Source of the DNA: Pseudomonas chlororaphis
Lineage (GTDB): Bacteria; Pseudomonadota; Gammaproteobacteria; Pseudomonadales; Pseudomonadaceae
Direction of reading: 5' to 3'
DNA: 64,000 nt
Assembly: GCA_001023535.1 (NCBI GenBank)
Contig: CP011020.1
Span: 1,902,121 to 1,966,120, forward strand
The notes under the pieces are model-generated. The model saw nothing but the letters and a program-made list of their open reading frames with translations, was not told the origin of the DNA and did no database searches. Each line of letters begins with the position of its first letter. The first letter of the stretch is position 1. Below are positions 8,257 through 18,189 of the stretch, in pieces. The position numbers and the translations under genes are program-made.

Positions 8257-8466
8257 ATGGATCCTGCTGTTTTCGAAGAGTGGATGATGACCGGCCTGGT
8301 CAGCATCCTGATCATTTTCATGGGTTTCATCGTCTGGGACCTGGCGAAAAAATCCAAGGCCGGGCGTTTCGGCTCGTTCATCCTGTTTTTCGTGCTGGGC
8401 CTGGGCGTCGCGGCGTTCGTCATCAAGAGCGTGGTGATCGGCCTGATCGAAACCGGGGCGTTATAA
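8257..8466 (+). CDS. DUF2788 family small membrane protein
   Basis: 69 residues with two predicted transmembrane helices ([18 protein letters not shown] and [20 protein letters not shown]) joined by a short basic loop KKSKAGR. This is the usual size and topology of DUF2788, a small family common in Pseudomonas and other gammaproteobacteria with no established function. A possible GGAG lies seven bases upstream of the ATG. Its last two codons overlap the 3' end of the convergent rluE gene by 6 bp. Confidence 0.85.
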   Translation: MDPAVFEEWMMTGLVSILIIFMGFIVWDLAKKSKAGRFGSFILFFVLGLGVAAFVIKSVVIGLIETGAL

Positions 8467-9096
8467 GCGCGCCGGCACTTGCTTCCACTGGCCCTGGTCG
8501 AGCCCTTCGAGGGTCCAGTCACCGATCCTGACCCGCACCAGCCGCAGGGTCGGCAAGCCGACCGCCGCCGTCATGCGGCGCACCTGGCGATTGCGCCCTT
8601 CACGGATCACCAGCTCCAGCCAGCTCGTGGGCACGCTGAGGCGAAAACGCACCGGCGGGTTGCGCGGCCACAACGCCGGCTCATCCAACTGGCGAGCCTC
8701 GGCCGGCAAGGTCATGCCGTCGTTCAGTTCCACCCCCTCGCGCAAACGCTGCAATTGCTCGGCGCTCGGCTCACCCTCTACTTGCACCCAATAGGTCTTG
8801 GCCAGCTTATGCCGGGGGTCGGCGATGCGCGCCTGCAGTTGCCCATCGTTGGTCAACAACAGCAACCCTTCGCTGTCGCGATCCAGCCGCCCGGCCGGGT
8901 AGATGCCAGGCACGTCGATAAAGTCCTTGAGCGTCGCCCGCCCTTCACCGTCGCTGAATTGCGTCAGCACGTCGAAGGGTTTGTTGAACAGGATCAGCTT
9001 CGGCTCGGCCGGCGGTGCCTTGGCGACACGACGCGGGGCATTGGCTTGAGGCTTCGCGCCAGGGCGACGGGAAGCGGGACGGGGCGGACGGGGCAT
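8461..9096 (-). CDS. rluE: 23S rRNA pseudouridine(2457) synthase RluE
   Basis: 211-residue pseudouridine synthase of the RsuA/RluB/E/F group. The catalytic motif is [17 protein letters not shown], with the aspartate of RLD as the conserved nucleophile. The other family blocks are [16 protein letters not shown] near the N-terminus and [25 protein letters not shown] near the C-terminus. It lacks an S4 domain, as does E. coli RluE, and carries instead a basic, proline-rich tail of ~30 residues. RluE modifies U2457 of 23S rRNA in E. coli; the same site is inferred here. It is convergent with the DUF2788 gene. Confidence 0.9.
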   Translation of the reverse strand: MPRPPRPASRRPGAKPQANAPRRVAKAPPAEPKLILFNKPFDVLTQFSDGEGRATLKDFIDVPGIYPAGRLDRDSEGLLLLTNDGQLQARIADPRHKLAKTYWVQVEGEPSAEQLQRLREGVELNDGMTLPAEARQLDEPALWPRNPPVRFRLSVPTSWLELVIREGRNRQVRRMTAAVGLPTLRLVRVRIGDWTLEGLDQGQWKQVPARL

Positions 9097-9166
9097 GGCG
9101 AATACAACATCTAACGGTCGGGGCCACCCATGCTAGTGGCCCGACCGTCAAATGACCACCGTCGAA

Positions 9167-10630
9167 TCAGCGGAACGGCGGCTCGTCGAAGCTGCGCAGC
9201 TTGCGCGAATGCAGCGAATTGAGTTCGGTGCGCAGCAGGTCCAGCGCCGCGATGCCGATCTTCAAGTGCTGGTTGACCGCTCGCTCGTAGAACGCGTTGG
9301 CCGACCCCGGCAGCTTGATCTCACTGTGCAGCGGCTTGTCCGAAACGCACAGCAAGGTGCCGTACGGCACCCGCAGACGATAGCCCTGGGCGGCGATGGT
9401 GCCGCTTTCCATGTCCACCGCCACGGCGCGAGACAGGTTGATCAAGGGCCGTTCCTGGGCCCAGCGCAGTTCCCAGTTGCGGTCGTCGTAGGTCAGCACG
9501 GTGCCGGTGCGCAGGCGCTTCTTCAGCTCGTCGCCCTTTTCCCCGGTGATGTTCGCCGCGGCCTGCTGGAGCGCCAGTTGCACCTCCGCCAGGGCCGGGA
9601 TCGGGATATTCGGCGGCACCACTCGGTCGAGGATGCCATCACGGCGCATGTAGGCGTGGGCCAGCACGTAGTCGCCGATAGTCTGGGACTGCCGCAACCC
9701 GCCACAGTGGCCGATCATCAGCCAGCAATGCGGGCGCAGCACCGCCAGGTGGTCGGTGATGTTCTTGGCATTGGACGGGCCGACGCCGATGTTCACCAGC
9801 GTGACGCCGTGGCCATCGCTGGCCTGCAGGTGATAGGCGGGCATCTGGTAGCGGTGCCAGACCACCCCGGCGGCGATGGCCGAGGCTTCGCTGTGGTCCA
9901 TGTGCTTGTCGATGATCACGTTGCCCGGCAACACCATGCGCACGAAACGCGGGTCGCTGCGCAGTTGTTCAAGACCATGGACGATGAACTGGTCGACATA
10001 GCGGTGATAGTTGGTCAGCAGGATCCAGGGCTGTACATGGCGCCAGTCGCTGCCGGTGTAATGCACCAGCCGACGCAGGGAAAAGTCCACCCGGGCGGCG
10101 TCGAACAGCGCCAGGGGCAGCGGATCGGTGTTTTCCCAGTCGTAGAGGCCGTCGGCAATGCCATCGGTGGCGGCCGACAGGTCGGTGCTGGGGAACACCC
10201 GCGCCAGCACCGCGGCGGTCACGCCGGAACCGGCCAGCTCATCGCCCTGTTCCACCACGTAGGGATAGGGAATGTTCTGCTCGCTGACGCCCACTTCGAC
10301 AGTGACGGTGAAGTCGTGCATCAGCGGGACCAACTGCTCCAGCAGGTATTTACGGAACGCGGCCGGATGGGTGACGGTCACGCAGTAGGTGCCCGGCAAT
10401 TGGACCTTGGCGTAGGCGCGAGTGGTTTGCGGGACTTCACCGTGGCAGTGGTAGGTCAGGCGCAGGGCGGGGTAGCGAAACAGCGCACGTTGCTCGGCAT
10501 CCGGCTCGATACGGTCCTTGAGATAACGCATGAGCGCCTGGTTCAGCGCGGTGGTCGCACGCTCGTGCAGGGCCGCCAGACGATCCACGGCTTGTTCGGC
10601 GGTTTGAACGACAATAAACGCTTCGGTCAC
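9167..10630 (-). CDS. amn: AMP nucleosidase
   Basis: 487 residues from the GTG at 10630, close to the 484 of E. coli Amn. I prefer this start because AGGAAG lies seven bases upstream; an ATG 12 codons earlier (10666) has no comparable site. Amn hydrolyses AMP to adenine and ribose 5-phosphate. An N-terminal AMP-nucleosidase-specific domain (~170 residues) precedes a nucleoside phosphorylase-like domain. That domain carries NIGVGPSNAKNITDHLAVLR, WLMIGHCGGLRQSQTIGDYV and, near the end, VDMESGTIAAQGYRLRVPYG, where the Glu of DMES contacts the ribose in the fold. It appears monocistronic, followed on its 5' side by a REP pair. Confidence 0.93.
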   Translation of the reverse strand: MTEAFIVVQTAEQAVDRLAALHERATTALNQALMRYLKDRIEPDAEQRALFRYPALRLTYHCHGEVPQTTRAYAKVQLPGTYCVTVTHPAAFRKYLLEQLVPLMHDFTVTVEVGVSEQNIPYPYVVEQGDELAGSGVTAAVLARVFPSTDLSAATDGIADGLYDWENTDPLPLALFDAARVDFSLRRLVHYTGSDWRHVQPWILLTNYHRYVDQFIVHGLEQLRSDPRFVRMVLPGNVIIDKHMDHSEASAIAAGVVWHRYQMPAYHLQASDGHGVTLVNIGVGPSNAKNITDHLAVLRPHCWLMIGHCGGLRQSQTIGDYVLAHAYMRRDGILDRVVPPNIPIPALAEVQLALQQAAANITGEKGDELKKRLRTGTVLTYDDRNWELRWAQERPLINLSRAVAVDMESGTIAAQGYRLRVPYGTLLCVSDKPLHSEIKLPGSANAFYERAVNQHLKIGIAALDLLRTELNSLHSRKLRSFDEPPFR

Positions 10631-10721
10631 GATCAGCTTCCTGTGTTCTGACTTGCAGGCCCTCATCTTGCCTGCATCGCCGCCCGACGGGAACAGTGGC
10701 GTAGTGGACTCGATCGATTCC

Positions 10722-10813
10722 CTGTGGGAGCGAGCTTGCTCGCGATTGCGGTATATCAGCCACCGCAGATGCTGGATGGACCGACGCCTTCGCGAGCAAG
10801 CCCGCTCCCACAG
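10722..10813. repeat. REP pair (GTGGGAGCG family)
   Basis: Two inverted copies of the ~25-bp palindrome CTGTGGGAGCGAGCTTGCTCGCGA separated by ~40 bp (a REPIN-like doublet) between amn and the acyl-CoA dehydrogenase gene. Confidence 0.85.
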
Positions 10814-10828
10814 GGTTATGTGTTGTGT

Positions 10829-12478
10829 CTAAAAGCCATGCGGGGTGGAGCGCGTCACGATCGCTTCGACATTCAAGCCCCGAGGCAAGGTGCCGTAGGC
10901 ACGGCCCGCGGCACCCAGGCGGCTGGCGATGAAGGCATCGCTGACGTCGCTGTTGCCCGCTTCGAGCAACAGCCTGGCTTGCAGGCCAACGGCGATGTCT
11001 TCGGTCAATTGCCGGGCGCGGTACTGAATGTCGTCGGTGTCCTTAAACGCCGCCTGCAACCGACCGATATGGTCCGCCAGGCGCCGATCGCCGTGTCCGT
11101 CACCCAGTTCGTTGAACAGCACCTCCAACACGCCTGGCTCCTTCGACAACGCTCGCAGCACGTCGAGGCACTGCACATTGCCGGAACCTTCCCACGTCGA
11201 GTTGACCGGCGCCTCCCGGTACAGGCGCGGCAGGATGCTGTCCTCGACGTAACCGGCGCCGCCCATGCACTCGGCGGCCTCGTTGATCATCGCCGGAGCG
11301 CGCTTGCAGATCCAGTACTTGCCCACCGCCGTCACCAGCCGGGCGAACCGGGCCTCGTGGTCGTCGCTCAAGTGGTCCAGCGCCCGGCCCATGCGCAGGC
11401 TCAAGGCCAGCGCGGCCTCGCTTTCCAGCGCCAGGTCGGCCAGTACGTTCTGCATCAGTGGCTGCTCGCTCAACAGCTTGCCGCCGACCTTGCGATGCGC
11501 GCAGTGATGGCTGGCCTGGGTCAGCGCCTGGCGCATCAGGGCGCTGGAGCCAACCATGCAATCGAAACGGGTCATGGCGACCATCTCGATGATCGTCGGC
11601 ACACCGCGCCCTTCCTCCCCGATCATCCAGGCCAACGCCCCGCGGAACTCCACTTCGCTGGAAGCATTGGAGCAGTTGCCCAGTTTGTTCTTCAGGCGCT
11701 GGATGTAGAACTGGTTACGGGTGTCGTCCGGGCGATGGCGTGGCAGCAAAAAACAGGTCAGGCCCTTGTCGGTCTGGGCCAGGGTCAGGAAGGCGTCGCA
11801 CATCGGCGCCGAACAGAACCACTTATGACCCACCAGCTCATAGGCCTGGCCGGGACCGCTGGGGCCCACCGGGAAAGCCTTGGTGGTGTTGGCCCGAACG
11901 TCGGTGCCGCCCTGTTTCTCGGTCATTGCCATGCCGAGGGTGACCCCAGCCTTGTGGGCCATGCCGACGTTGCGCGGGTCGTACTCGGTGGCGAGCACCT
12001 TCGGCAGCCAGCGCTCGGCCAGGTCAGGCTGCAAGCGCAGCGCCGGGACACTGGCGAACGTCATGGTCAGGGGGCAGCCGGTACCGGCCTCGGCCTGGCT
12101 GTGCAAATAGGTCATCGCCGCACGGGCCACGTGGGCGCCAGGCTGCGGATGGGCCCAAGGCAAACTGGGCAGGCCATGCTCGACGGCGGTGCGCATTAAC
12201 TGGTGATAGGCCGGATGAAACTCCACCAGGTCGATCCGGTGGCCGTAGCGGTCATGGCTGGCAAAGACCGGTTTATTCTGGTTGGCCAGGAACCCTGCCT
12301 CCATCAGCGGCCCGCCGGCCAGCGCCCCGTACGCATCGATCCGCGCCTGCGCCCAGCCCGCCCCAAAACGCAGGGCCCACTGCTGCAGCGGCAGGTCGAT
12401 GCGATACAGGTTGGCACCATCCAGGGACGGTGGCTGGTTGGTGACGTCGTGGGTTTCGGCGAACTGGTGCAGGTTCAT
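10829..12478 (-). CDS. AidB-like acyl-CoA dehydrogenase family protein
   Basis: 549 residues, close to E. coli AidB (541) and longer than ordinary acyl-CoA dehydrogenases (~390). An AidB-type N-terminal domain (FHPAYHQLMRTAVEHG) precedes the flavin-binding middle domain with MAMTEKQGGTDVRANTT and VGHKWFCSAPMCDAFL. The helical C-terminal domain has MGGAGYVEDSILPRLYREAP and WEGSGNVQCLDVLRAL. AidB binds FAD and DNA and is induced by alkylation in E. coli, but its true activity is unsettled, so the gene name is not asserted. AAGGAG lies nine bases upstream of the ATG. It stands alone, with a REP doublet after its stop. Confidence 0.85.
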   Translation of the reverse strand: MNLHQFAETHDVTNQPPSLDGANLYRIDLPLQQWALRFGAGWAQARIDAYGALAGGPLMEAGFLANQNKPVFASHDRYGHRIDLVEFHPAYHQLMRTAVEHGLPSLPWAHPQPGAHVARAAMTYLHSQAEAGTGCPLTMTFASVPALRLQPDLAERWLPKVLATEYDPRNVGMAHKAGVTLGMAMTEKQGGTDVRANTTKAFPVGPSGPGQAYELVGHKWFCSAPMCDAFLTLAQTDKGLTCFLLPRHRPDDTRNQFYIQRLKNKLGNCSNASSEVEFRGALAWMIGEEGRGVPTIIEMVAMTRFDCMVGSSALMRQALTQASHHCAHRKVGGKLLSEQPLMQNVLADLALESEAALALSLRMGRALDHLSDDHEARFARLVTAVGKYWICKRAPAMINEAAECMGGAGYVEDSILPRLYREAPVNSTWEGSGNVQCLDVLRALSKEPGVLEVLFNELGDGHGDRRLADHIGRLQAAFKDTDDIQYRARQLTEDIAVGLQARLLLEAGNSDVSDAFIASRLGAAGRAYGTLPRGLNVEAIVTRSTPHGF

Positions 12479-12552
12479 GACAGGGCTCCTTGGTCAGCCA
12501 GCAGAGGTTCAGTTAAGCACCGCCTCCCGGCCGAACAAAGTGTCATATGCGC

Positions 12553-14937
12553 CTAAATGTCGGCACGTTCACCCTGCTTCGGACACAGCACCCGCCGCTG
12601 GAGCATGGCCTGCAACGCCTCGAATTTCACCGGTTTGCCCAGGTAATCCACCAGGGCGCCCGACGGGCAGCGCTCATGCCCCAGGGTCGGGCTGACCACC
12701 AGCACCGGCAGCTCCTCGCAACCGGGCAGCGTGCGAATCTGGCAGCAGACCGACACGCCGTCGAAAGGTGGCGACTGGCAATCAAGCAACACGGCATCAA
12801 AACTCTCGCCCTGCAACAGTTCCAGCGCCGCGCGGCCGCTGTCGGCCGTACGCACTCGGTAACCCAGCTTGAGCAGCATGCCGCGCATCACCAACTGATC
12901 GATGCTGTTGTCGTCCGCCAGCAGCACCGTGCAGTCCTGGGGCAAGCGCGCGTCCTGGCGTTCGCCGAACGCGAGCGATGACGGATCAGGCGCGGGCAAG
13001 GCGACATCAAACTCGACGTCCAGCTGGAAACGACTGCCGCGACCCGGCTCCGAGGTGTGGGTCAGGCGCCCGCCGAGCAACTCCACCAGTTGCCGGCAGA
13101 TGGCCAAGCCCACGCCGAGGCCGCCGTATTCGCGGGTCATCGAGCCGTCCAGTTGGAAGAACCGCTGGTACAGGGTCGCTTCACCCAGGTCGGTAAAGCC
13201 GATACCGGTGTCGATCACCGCGAACGACAACACCAGCCCATCGAGCTGCGTCGACCGGCCGCTGACGCGCAACGCCAGGCCACCGACCCGGGTGAACTTG
13301 ATGGCGTTGTCCAGAAGACACTCCAGGCACTGGGCCAGCTTGCAACGGTCACCCAGCAGCCGATCCGGCAGGCTCGGGGCCACGTCCACCTTGAAATCCA
13401 GGCCCTTGGCGGCCGCATTGGCCCCGAACTGCACCTCCAATGCCGCGATTACCTCACGCAGGCTGAACGGAACCGGACAGGCCTTGAGCTTGCCAGCCTG
13501 CAGCTCGGTGAGTGTGAGGATGCCGTTGACCATGCGCATCATGTCCCGCGCCGAACCGGCGGCGGTCTGCTGATACTGGGTCATCTCCTCGTCCATCTCG
13601 ACGGTTTCCATCAACTCCAACGAACCGATCACCCCATTCATTGGCGTGCGCAGTTCATGGGTCAGGGTCGCGAGGAATTCATCCTTGAGCTTGTTGCCCT
13701 GGGCCAGTTGCTGGTTGAGCACTTCCAGTTTTTGCCCGGCGTCGAGCAGGATCTGAGCCTGCTGCTCGCGCATGGCATTGATACGGTCGGCCAGGGCCAG
13801 GGACAGCAGCGCCACTTCGATGGCCGAACCGATCTGGCTGGCGTACATGGTCAGGAACACGTTTGGCAGGTAGCCGAGCACCATCAGCGTATTGACGACG
13901 CCGCCCAGCAGAAACGCCGACCAGGCAATGATGAAATACCGCGCCACCCGCAAGCCACGCCACCAGGCAAACAGCCCGGCGGCGAAGATCACCACGGTGA
14001 AGACCAGCGCCAGTGCCGTTGCCAGGCGCAACGCCAGGGCATAGCTGGTCATCAACGACAGGCCGACCACCACGGCGCTGTAGGCGATCAGGGCCAACAG
14101 CAGCCGATCGAGCCAGCGGCTATGTTGGGCGGTTTGCAGGAAGCTGCGGGCGAACTGGCTGCCAAACAGGCCTGCGCAGCCGATGAAGAAGGGCGTCGCA
14201 GCGTTGGCCCACCAGGGGTTGTCCGGCCAGAAATACTCCACGGCCGCGCCGTTGACCGACAACTGGTAGAGGCCGAACGAAGCGATGTAAACGATGTAAT
14301 AGAGGTAGCTGGTGTCCCGCACGCTCAAGTAGATGAACAGGTTGTAGACCAGCATCCCCAACAGCACGCCATAAATGATCCCCAGCACGTACAGGCGCAC
14401 CGGCTGCTGCTCCAGGTAGGCGGTGCTCGACCACAACGTCAGCGGTGCTTGGATCGACCCCTGGCTTTGCAGGCGCAGGTAGACGGTGCGCTGCTGTTCG
14501 GGCTTGAAATCGATGCTGAACAGGTAGTTGTTCTGGCGGATTTCACGACTCGCGAAAGGCAGCGCGTCGCCGGTGCGGCGCACCAACTGATACACCCCGG
14601 CAGCATCGGGCAGGTACAGGTCGAGATGGTCCAGCGGCGGATACGCCAACTCCAGCAGCCAGGTGCGCTGGGCGTCCGGGTTCGCGGGGCGGTACTGCAG
14701 GTCGACTTTCAACCAGAACGCCGAACGCGAATAACCGGCGTTTAGCGTAGCTTTGTCATGGGGCTTGAAGCCGCCGGCCGCGGCCTGGGCCAGGACGTCA
14801 TCGAGGCTGGCATTGCCGCTCGCGTCCTCGAACACTTGCAGGGCTTGGCCCAGGGGCAGGTTTTGGGTGAACTCATCGAATTCGAGGGCACTTGCCAAGG
14901 GGGACAAGCACAGTAACAACATCAACAAATAGCGCAT
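12553..14937 (-). CDS. ladS: Hybrid sensor kinase LadS (7TMR-DISM)
   Basis: 794 residues, against 795 for P. aeruginosa LadS. Signal peptide (MRYLLMLLLCLSPLASA), then a 7TMR-DISMED2 sensory domain (~25-165), then seven transmembrane helices (~180-385). The HisKA domain carries the phosphorylated H427 in THELRTPMNG. An ATPase domain (NAIKFTRVGG, DTGIGF, GGLGVGLAICRQLVELLGG) and a C-terminal receiver with D719 in LLDCQS follow. LadS feeds the Gac/Rsm pathway in P. aeruginosa, favouring biofilm over acute-virulence traits, and has been linked to calcium sensing there. The neighbours thiD, thiE and hemL match its position in P. aeruginosa, which supports orthology. Confidence 0.92.
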   Translation of the reverse strand: MRYLLMLLLCLSPLASALEFDEFTQNLPLGQALQVFEDASGNASLDDVLAQAAAGGFKPHDKATLNAGYSRSAFWLKVDLQYRPANPDAQRTWLLELAYPPLDHLDLYLPDAAGVYQLVRRTGDALPFASREIRQNNYLFSIDFKPEQQRTVYLRLQSQGSIQAPLTLWSSTAYLEQQPVRLYVLGIIYGVLLGMLVYNLFIYLSVRDTSYLYYIVYIASFGLYQLSVNGAAVEYFWPDNPWWANAATPFFIGCAGLFGSQFARSFLQTAQHSRWLDRLLLALIAYSAVVVGLSLMTSYALALRLATALALVFTVVIFAAGLFAWWRGLRVARYFIIAWSAFLLGGVVNTLMVLGYLPNVFLTMYASQIGSAIEVALLSLALADRINAMREQQAQILLDAGQKLEVLNQQLAQGNKLKDEFLATLTHELRTPMNGVIGSLELMETVEMDEEMTQYQQTAAGSARDMMRMVNGILTLTELQAGKLKACPVPFSLREVIAALEVQFGANAAAKGLDFKVDVAPSLPDRLLGDRCKLAQCLECLLDNAIKFTRVGGLALRVSGRSTQLDGLVLSFAVIDTGIGFTDLGEATLYQRFFQLDGSMTREYGGLGVGLAICRQLVELLGGRLTHTSEPGRGSRFQLDVEFDVALPAPDPSSLAFGERQDARLPQDCTVLLADDNSIDQLVMRGMLLKLGYRVRTADSGRAALELLQGESFDAVLLDCQSPPFDGVSVCCQIRTLPGCEELPVLVVSPTLGHERCPSGALVDYLGKPVKFEALQAMLQRRVLCPKQGERADI

Positions 14938-15217
14938 TTAAGCCCCAGCATGGCCTGTCCGGTTGAGTCAGGAAGTCCCCCATTCCCTGAGTAGACGTAA
15001 AACCGGCATTACCTGTTATGAGTTGGATCCATCACTAGCATAGCCGTTGATGGCCAATTTGCACCATTGAAATTTTTCCCACAGAAGGCTCTAGAACGGG
15101 CGTTCCAGGGGAAAGCATTGAGATAGAGCTGTTGCTTCGGTCAGATTACCGGATAAGCCTCGGGGCCTCGTCACAGGTGCGCGCCGATCGAAGGGTTTGG
15201 TGGTAAGCTCGCGCACC
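14938..15217. other. Intergenic region between divergent ladS and thiD
   Basis: 280 bp, richer in A+T than its surroundings in the middle (around 15050-15090), and must hold both promoters. I looked for a TPP riboswitch ahead of thiD, with CTGAGA and the pyrophosphate-sensor helix, and saw none. A short GAACGGGCGTTC near-palindrome lies at about 15092-15103. No other structure is evident. Confidence 0.5.
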
Positions 15218-16015
15218 ATGAATATCTACAGCTCTCGCCCCGTTGTCCTCTGTCTCTCCGGCCACGACCCCAGTGGTGGCGCCGGCTTGCAGGCAGATAT
15301 CGAAGCCCTGCTCGCCCAGGGCTGTCATGCCGCTCCGGCGGTGACCGCGTTGACCGTGCAAGACACGGTCAACGTCAGTGATTTCCGCGTGCTCGATCGG
15401 GCCTGGGTGTTGGCGCAAGCCAATGCCGTGCTCAACGATTCGACGGTGGCGGCGGTCAAGTTGGGCATGCTTGGTTCACTGGAAATGGTCGACACCGTGG
15501 TCGAACTGCTCCAGGCGCACCCGCACCTGCCCATGGTCTGCGACCCGGTGCTGCGCGCCGGCGGTGGCGGGCGGCTGGGCAAGGACGAGGTCGGCTACGC
15601 CATGCGCGAACGCCTCTTGCCCTTGGCAATCATCGCCACGCCCAACCTGCCGGAAGCACGCATCCTCGCCGAACTGCCCGAGGGCAGCGCCGATGAATGC
15701 GCCGAAAAACTGCTGCCTTTCGTCAAGCACCTGTTGATCACCGGTGGCCACGGCGATGAACATGAAGTCCATAATCGCCTGTACAGCCGCGATGGCCACC
15801 GCGAAACCTTTACCTGCCAGCGCCTGCCCGGCAGCTATCACGGTTCCGGCTGCACCCTCGCCAGCGCCCTGGCCGGCCGCCTGGCCCAGGGCGAACAGCT
15901 CGCCAGCGCCGTCAAGACCGCACTGGATTACACCTGGCGCACCCTGCGCGATGCCGAACGGCTGGGCCAAGGCCAGTTCGTGCCGCGTCGCCTGCCGCTG
16001 GATTTCTGCTCCTAG
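15218..16015 (+). CDS. thiD: Hydroxymethylpyrimidine/phosphomethylpyrimidine kinase
   Basis: 265 residues starting at the ATG at 15218 ([15 protein letters not shown]); an in-frame GTG seven codons upstream lacks a ribosome-binding site. ThiD phosphorylates HMP and HMP-P to HMP-PP for thiamine synthesis. Ribokinase-fold motifs are present: [17 protein letters not shown] for substrate binding, and the anion-hole motif [20 protein letters not shown] with GSGC near the C-terminus. In thiD-thiE both pyrimidine activation and coupling are encoded together, with 17 bp between the genes, so they are surely one operon. Confidence 0.95.
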   Translation: MNIYSSRPVVLCLSGHDPSGGAGLQADIEALLAQGCHAAPAVTALTVQDTVNVSDFRVLDRAWVLAQANAVLNDSTVAAVKLGMLGSLEMVDTVVELLQAHPHLPMVCDPVLRAGGGGRLGKDEVGYAMRERLLPLAIIATPNLPEARILAELPEGSADECAEKLLPFVKHLLITGGHGDEHEVHNRLYSRDGHRETFTCQRLPGSYHGSGCTLASALAGRLAQGEQLASAVKTALDYTWRTLRDAERLGQGQFVPRRLPLDFCS

Positions 16016-16032
16016 CTCCGGAGGCCTGTGGA

Positions 16033-16659
16033 ATGAAATTACGTGGCCTTTACGCCATCACCGACGGCCAACTGCTGGCCGGCAAATTCCTCGCGTATGT
16101 CGAGGCCGCGCTGGAAGGTGGCGTCGCCCTGCTGCAATACCGCGACAAGAGCAGCGACGAGGCCCGTCGCCTGCGCGAAGCCGAAGCCCTGCGCAACCTG
16201 TGCGAGCGCTACAACACCCAGTTGATCATCAACGACGACGCCGAACTGGCCGCACGCCTGGGCGTCGGCGTGCACCTGGGGCAGACCGACGGCCCGCTGG
16301 CCCCGGTGCGGGCGCTGCTGGGAAGCAAGGCGATCATCGGCTCCACCTGCCACGCCAGCCTGGAGCTGGCCGAGCAGGCCGCCGCCGAAGGCGCCAGCTA
16401 TGTGGCATTCGGGCGCTTCTTCAGCTCCACCACCAAGCCCGGCGCCCCCGGCGCACCGCTTGAGTTACTCGCACAAGCCCATGCCAGGCTGCACGTTCCG
16501 GTCTGCGCCATCGGCGGCATCACCCTGGACAACGCCGCCCCGCTGGTGGCCCACGGTGTCGACCTGCTGGCCGTGGTCCATGGCCTGTTCGGCGCTGACA
16601 GCAGCGCAGAGGTGACGCGCCACGCCCGCGCCTTCAACGCCCTGCTGCAGCCCCAATAA
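16033..16659 (+). CDS. thiE: Thiamine-phosphate synthase
   Basis: 208-residue TIM-barrel enzyme joining HMP-PP to the thiazole phosphate to give thiamine monophosphate. Family blocks: [75 protein letters not shown] (pyrophosphate-binding loop) and [20 protein letters not shown]. The start has CCGGAGG eight bases upstream. It is the second gene after thiD, followed 29 bp later by hemL, which probably belongs to the same transcript. Confidence 0.95.
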   Translation: MKLRGLYAITDGQLLAGKFLAYVEAALEGGVALLQYRDKSSDEARRLREAEALRNLCERYNTQLIINDDAELAARLGVGVHLGQTDGPLAPVRALLGSKAIIGSTCHASLELAEQAAAEGASYVAFGRFFSSTTKPGAPGAPLELLAQAHARLHVPVCAIGGITLDNAAPLVAHGVDLLAVVHGLFGADSSAEVTRHARAFNALLQPQ

Positions 16660-16688
16660 TCTTTTTTTTCGATTTCGAGAGCCCAACC

Positions 16689-17972
16689 ATGTCCCGTTCC
16701 GAAACCCTGTTTGCCAATGCCCAGAAACACATTCCCGGTGGCGTGAACTCTCCCGTCCGGGCGTTCAAGAGCGTCGGCGGCACCCCGCTGTTCTTCAAGC
16801 ACGCCGAAGGCGCGTACGTGACCGACGAAGACGACAAGCGCTATGTCGACTACGTCGGCTCGTGGGGACCGATGATCCTGGGCCACAGCCATCCAGAGGT
16901 GCTCGACGCCGTACGCCAGCAACTGGTCCACGGCCTGTCCTATGGCGCACCCACCGCGATGGAAACCGAAATGGCCGACTTGGTCTGCTCGATCGTGCCG
17001 TCGATGGAGATGGTGCGCATGGTCAGTTCCGGCACCGAGGCGACCATGAGCGCGATCCGCCTGGCACGCGGGTTCACCGGTCGCGACAGCATCATCAAGT
17101 TCGAAGGCTGCTACCACGGCCACTCCGACAGTTTGCTGGTCAAGGCCGGTTCCGGTGCCCTGACCCAAGGCGTCCCGAGCTCGGCCGGCGTGCCAGCGGC
17201 GTTTGCCAAGCACACCCTGACCCTGCCGTTCAACGACCTCGAAGAAGTCGAGAAGATGCTCGCCGACGTCGGCCAGGAAGTGGCCTGCATCATCGTCGAG
17301 CCGGTGGCCGGCAACATGAACTGCGTACCACCGGCACCGGGCTTCCTCGAAGGCCTGCGTCGCCTCTGCGACCAGCATGGCGTGGTGCTGATCTTCGACG
17401 AAGTGATGACCGGTTTTCGCGTGGCCCTCGGCGGCGCCCAGGCCCACTATGGCGTGACGCCGGACCTGAGCACCTTCGGCAAGATCATCGGCGGCGGCAT
17501 GCCGGTGGGCTGCTTCGGCGGCAAGCGCGCCATCATGGAATGCATCGCCCCACTGGGCCCGGTCTACCAGGCCGGTACGCTGTCGGGCAACCCACTGGCC
17601 ATGGCCGCTGGCCTGACCACCTTGCGCCTGATCAGTCGCCCGGGTTTCCATGCCGAACTGACCGACTACACCACGCGCCTGCTCGACGGCTTGCAGGTTC
17701 GCGCCGACGCGGCCGGCATCCCGTTCGTCACCACCCAGGCCGGCGGCATGTTCGGCCTGTACTTCAGCGGTGCCGATGACATCGTCACCTTCGAAGACGT
17801 CATGGCCAGCGACGCCGATCGCTTCAAGCGTTTCTTCCACCTGATGCTTGAAGGCGGCGTATACCTGGCGCCGAGCGCGTTCGAAGCCGGCTTCACCTCC
17901 ATCGCCCATGGCGAGGCGGAGCTGAAAATCACCCTCGACGCAGCCGAGCGAGCGTTCGCAGCCTTGAAATAA
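16689..17972 (+). CDS. hemL: Glutamate-1-semialdehyde 2,1-aminomutase
   Basis: 427 residues, the usual length. A PLP-dependent class-III aminotransferase that makes 5-aminolevulinate for haem and, in this organism, cobalamin, the cofactor of the EutBC lyase encoded at 61750. Visible motifs: [70 protein letters not shown] with the PLP-contacting aspartate, and the PLP lysine in [15 protein letters not shown] run of eight T residues lies between thiE and this gene but has no strong stem before it. A hairpin follows at 17984. Confidence 0.96.
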   Translation: MSRSETLFANAQKHIPGGVNSPVRAFKSVGGTPLFFKHAEGAYVTDEDDKRYVDYVGSWGPMILGHSHPEVLDAVRQQLVHGLSYGAPTAMETEMADLVCSIVPSMEMVRMVSSGTEATMSAIRLARGFTGRDSIIKFEGCYHGHSDSLLVKAGSGALTQGVPSSAGVPAAFAKHTLTLPFNDLEEVEKMLADVGQEVACIIVEPVAGNMNCVPPAPGFLEGLRRLCDQHGVVLIFDEVMTGFRVALGGAQAHYGVTPDLSTFGKIIGGGMPVGCFGGKRAIMECIAPLGPVYQAGTLSGNPLAMAAGLTTLRLISRPGFHAELTDYTTRLLDGLQVRADAAGIPFVTTQAGGMFGLYFSGADDIVTFEDVMASDADRFKRFFHLMLEGGVYLAPSAFEAGFTSIAHGEAELKITLDAAERAFAALK

Positions 17973-17983
17973 GCCTGTGGATA

Positions 17984-18011
17984 ACTGACGCTGGCTGATG
18001 CCGGCGTCAGT
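17984..18011 (+). terminator. Hairpin after hemL
   Basis: ACTGACGCTGGC, loop TGAT, GCCGGCGTCAGT: a 12-bp stem with one G-T pair, starting 12 bases after the hemL stop. No T-tract follows, so it may act as a transcript end or a 3' stabiliser. Confidence 0.45.
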
Positions 18012-18189
18012 GATTGCCGACAACCTCCTATCCTTTTCCTACGGATTTCGCCGCGAAGCAGCCGTTGGCATTCCCTCGCAGCAGAAAAACGAGTAAAGAC
18101 TTTGTAAGGATGGCCCCGCTTATTTCATAATGCGCGCTTATTGGATCCCCCGGAGGGTCCGCGCGCCCCTCAGAGGTAAGTCGATTCCC

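Noticed and set aside
14938-15217. TPP riboswitch upstream of thiD
   Set aside because: No CTGAGA core or matching helices were found. In Pseudomonas the thiC gene, not thiD, usually carries the riboswitch.
16660-16688. Terminator between thiE and hemL (run of eight T)
   Set aside because: No convincing stem precedes the T-run, and hemL lies immediately downstream on the same strand.
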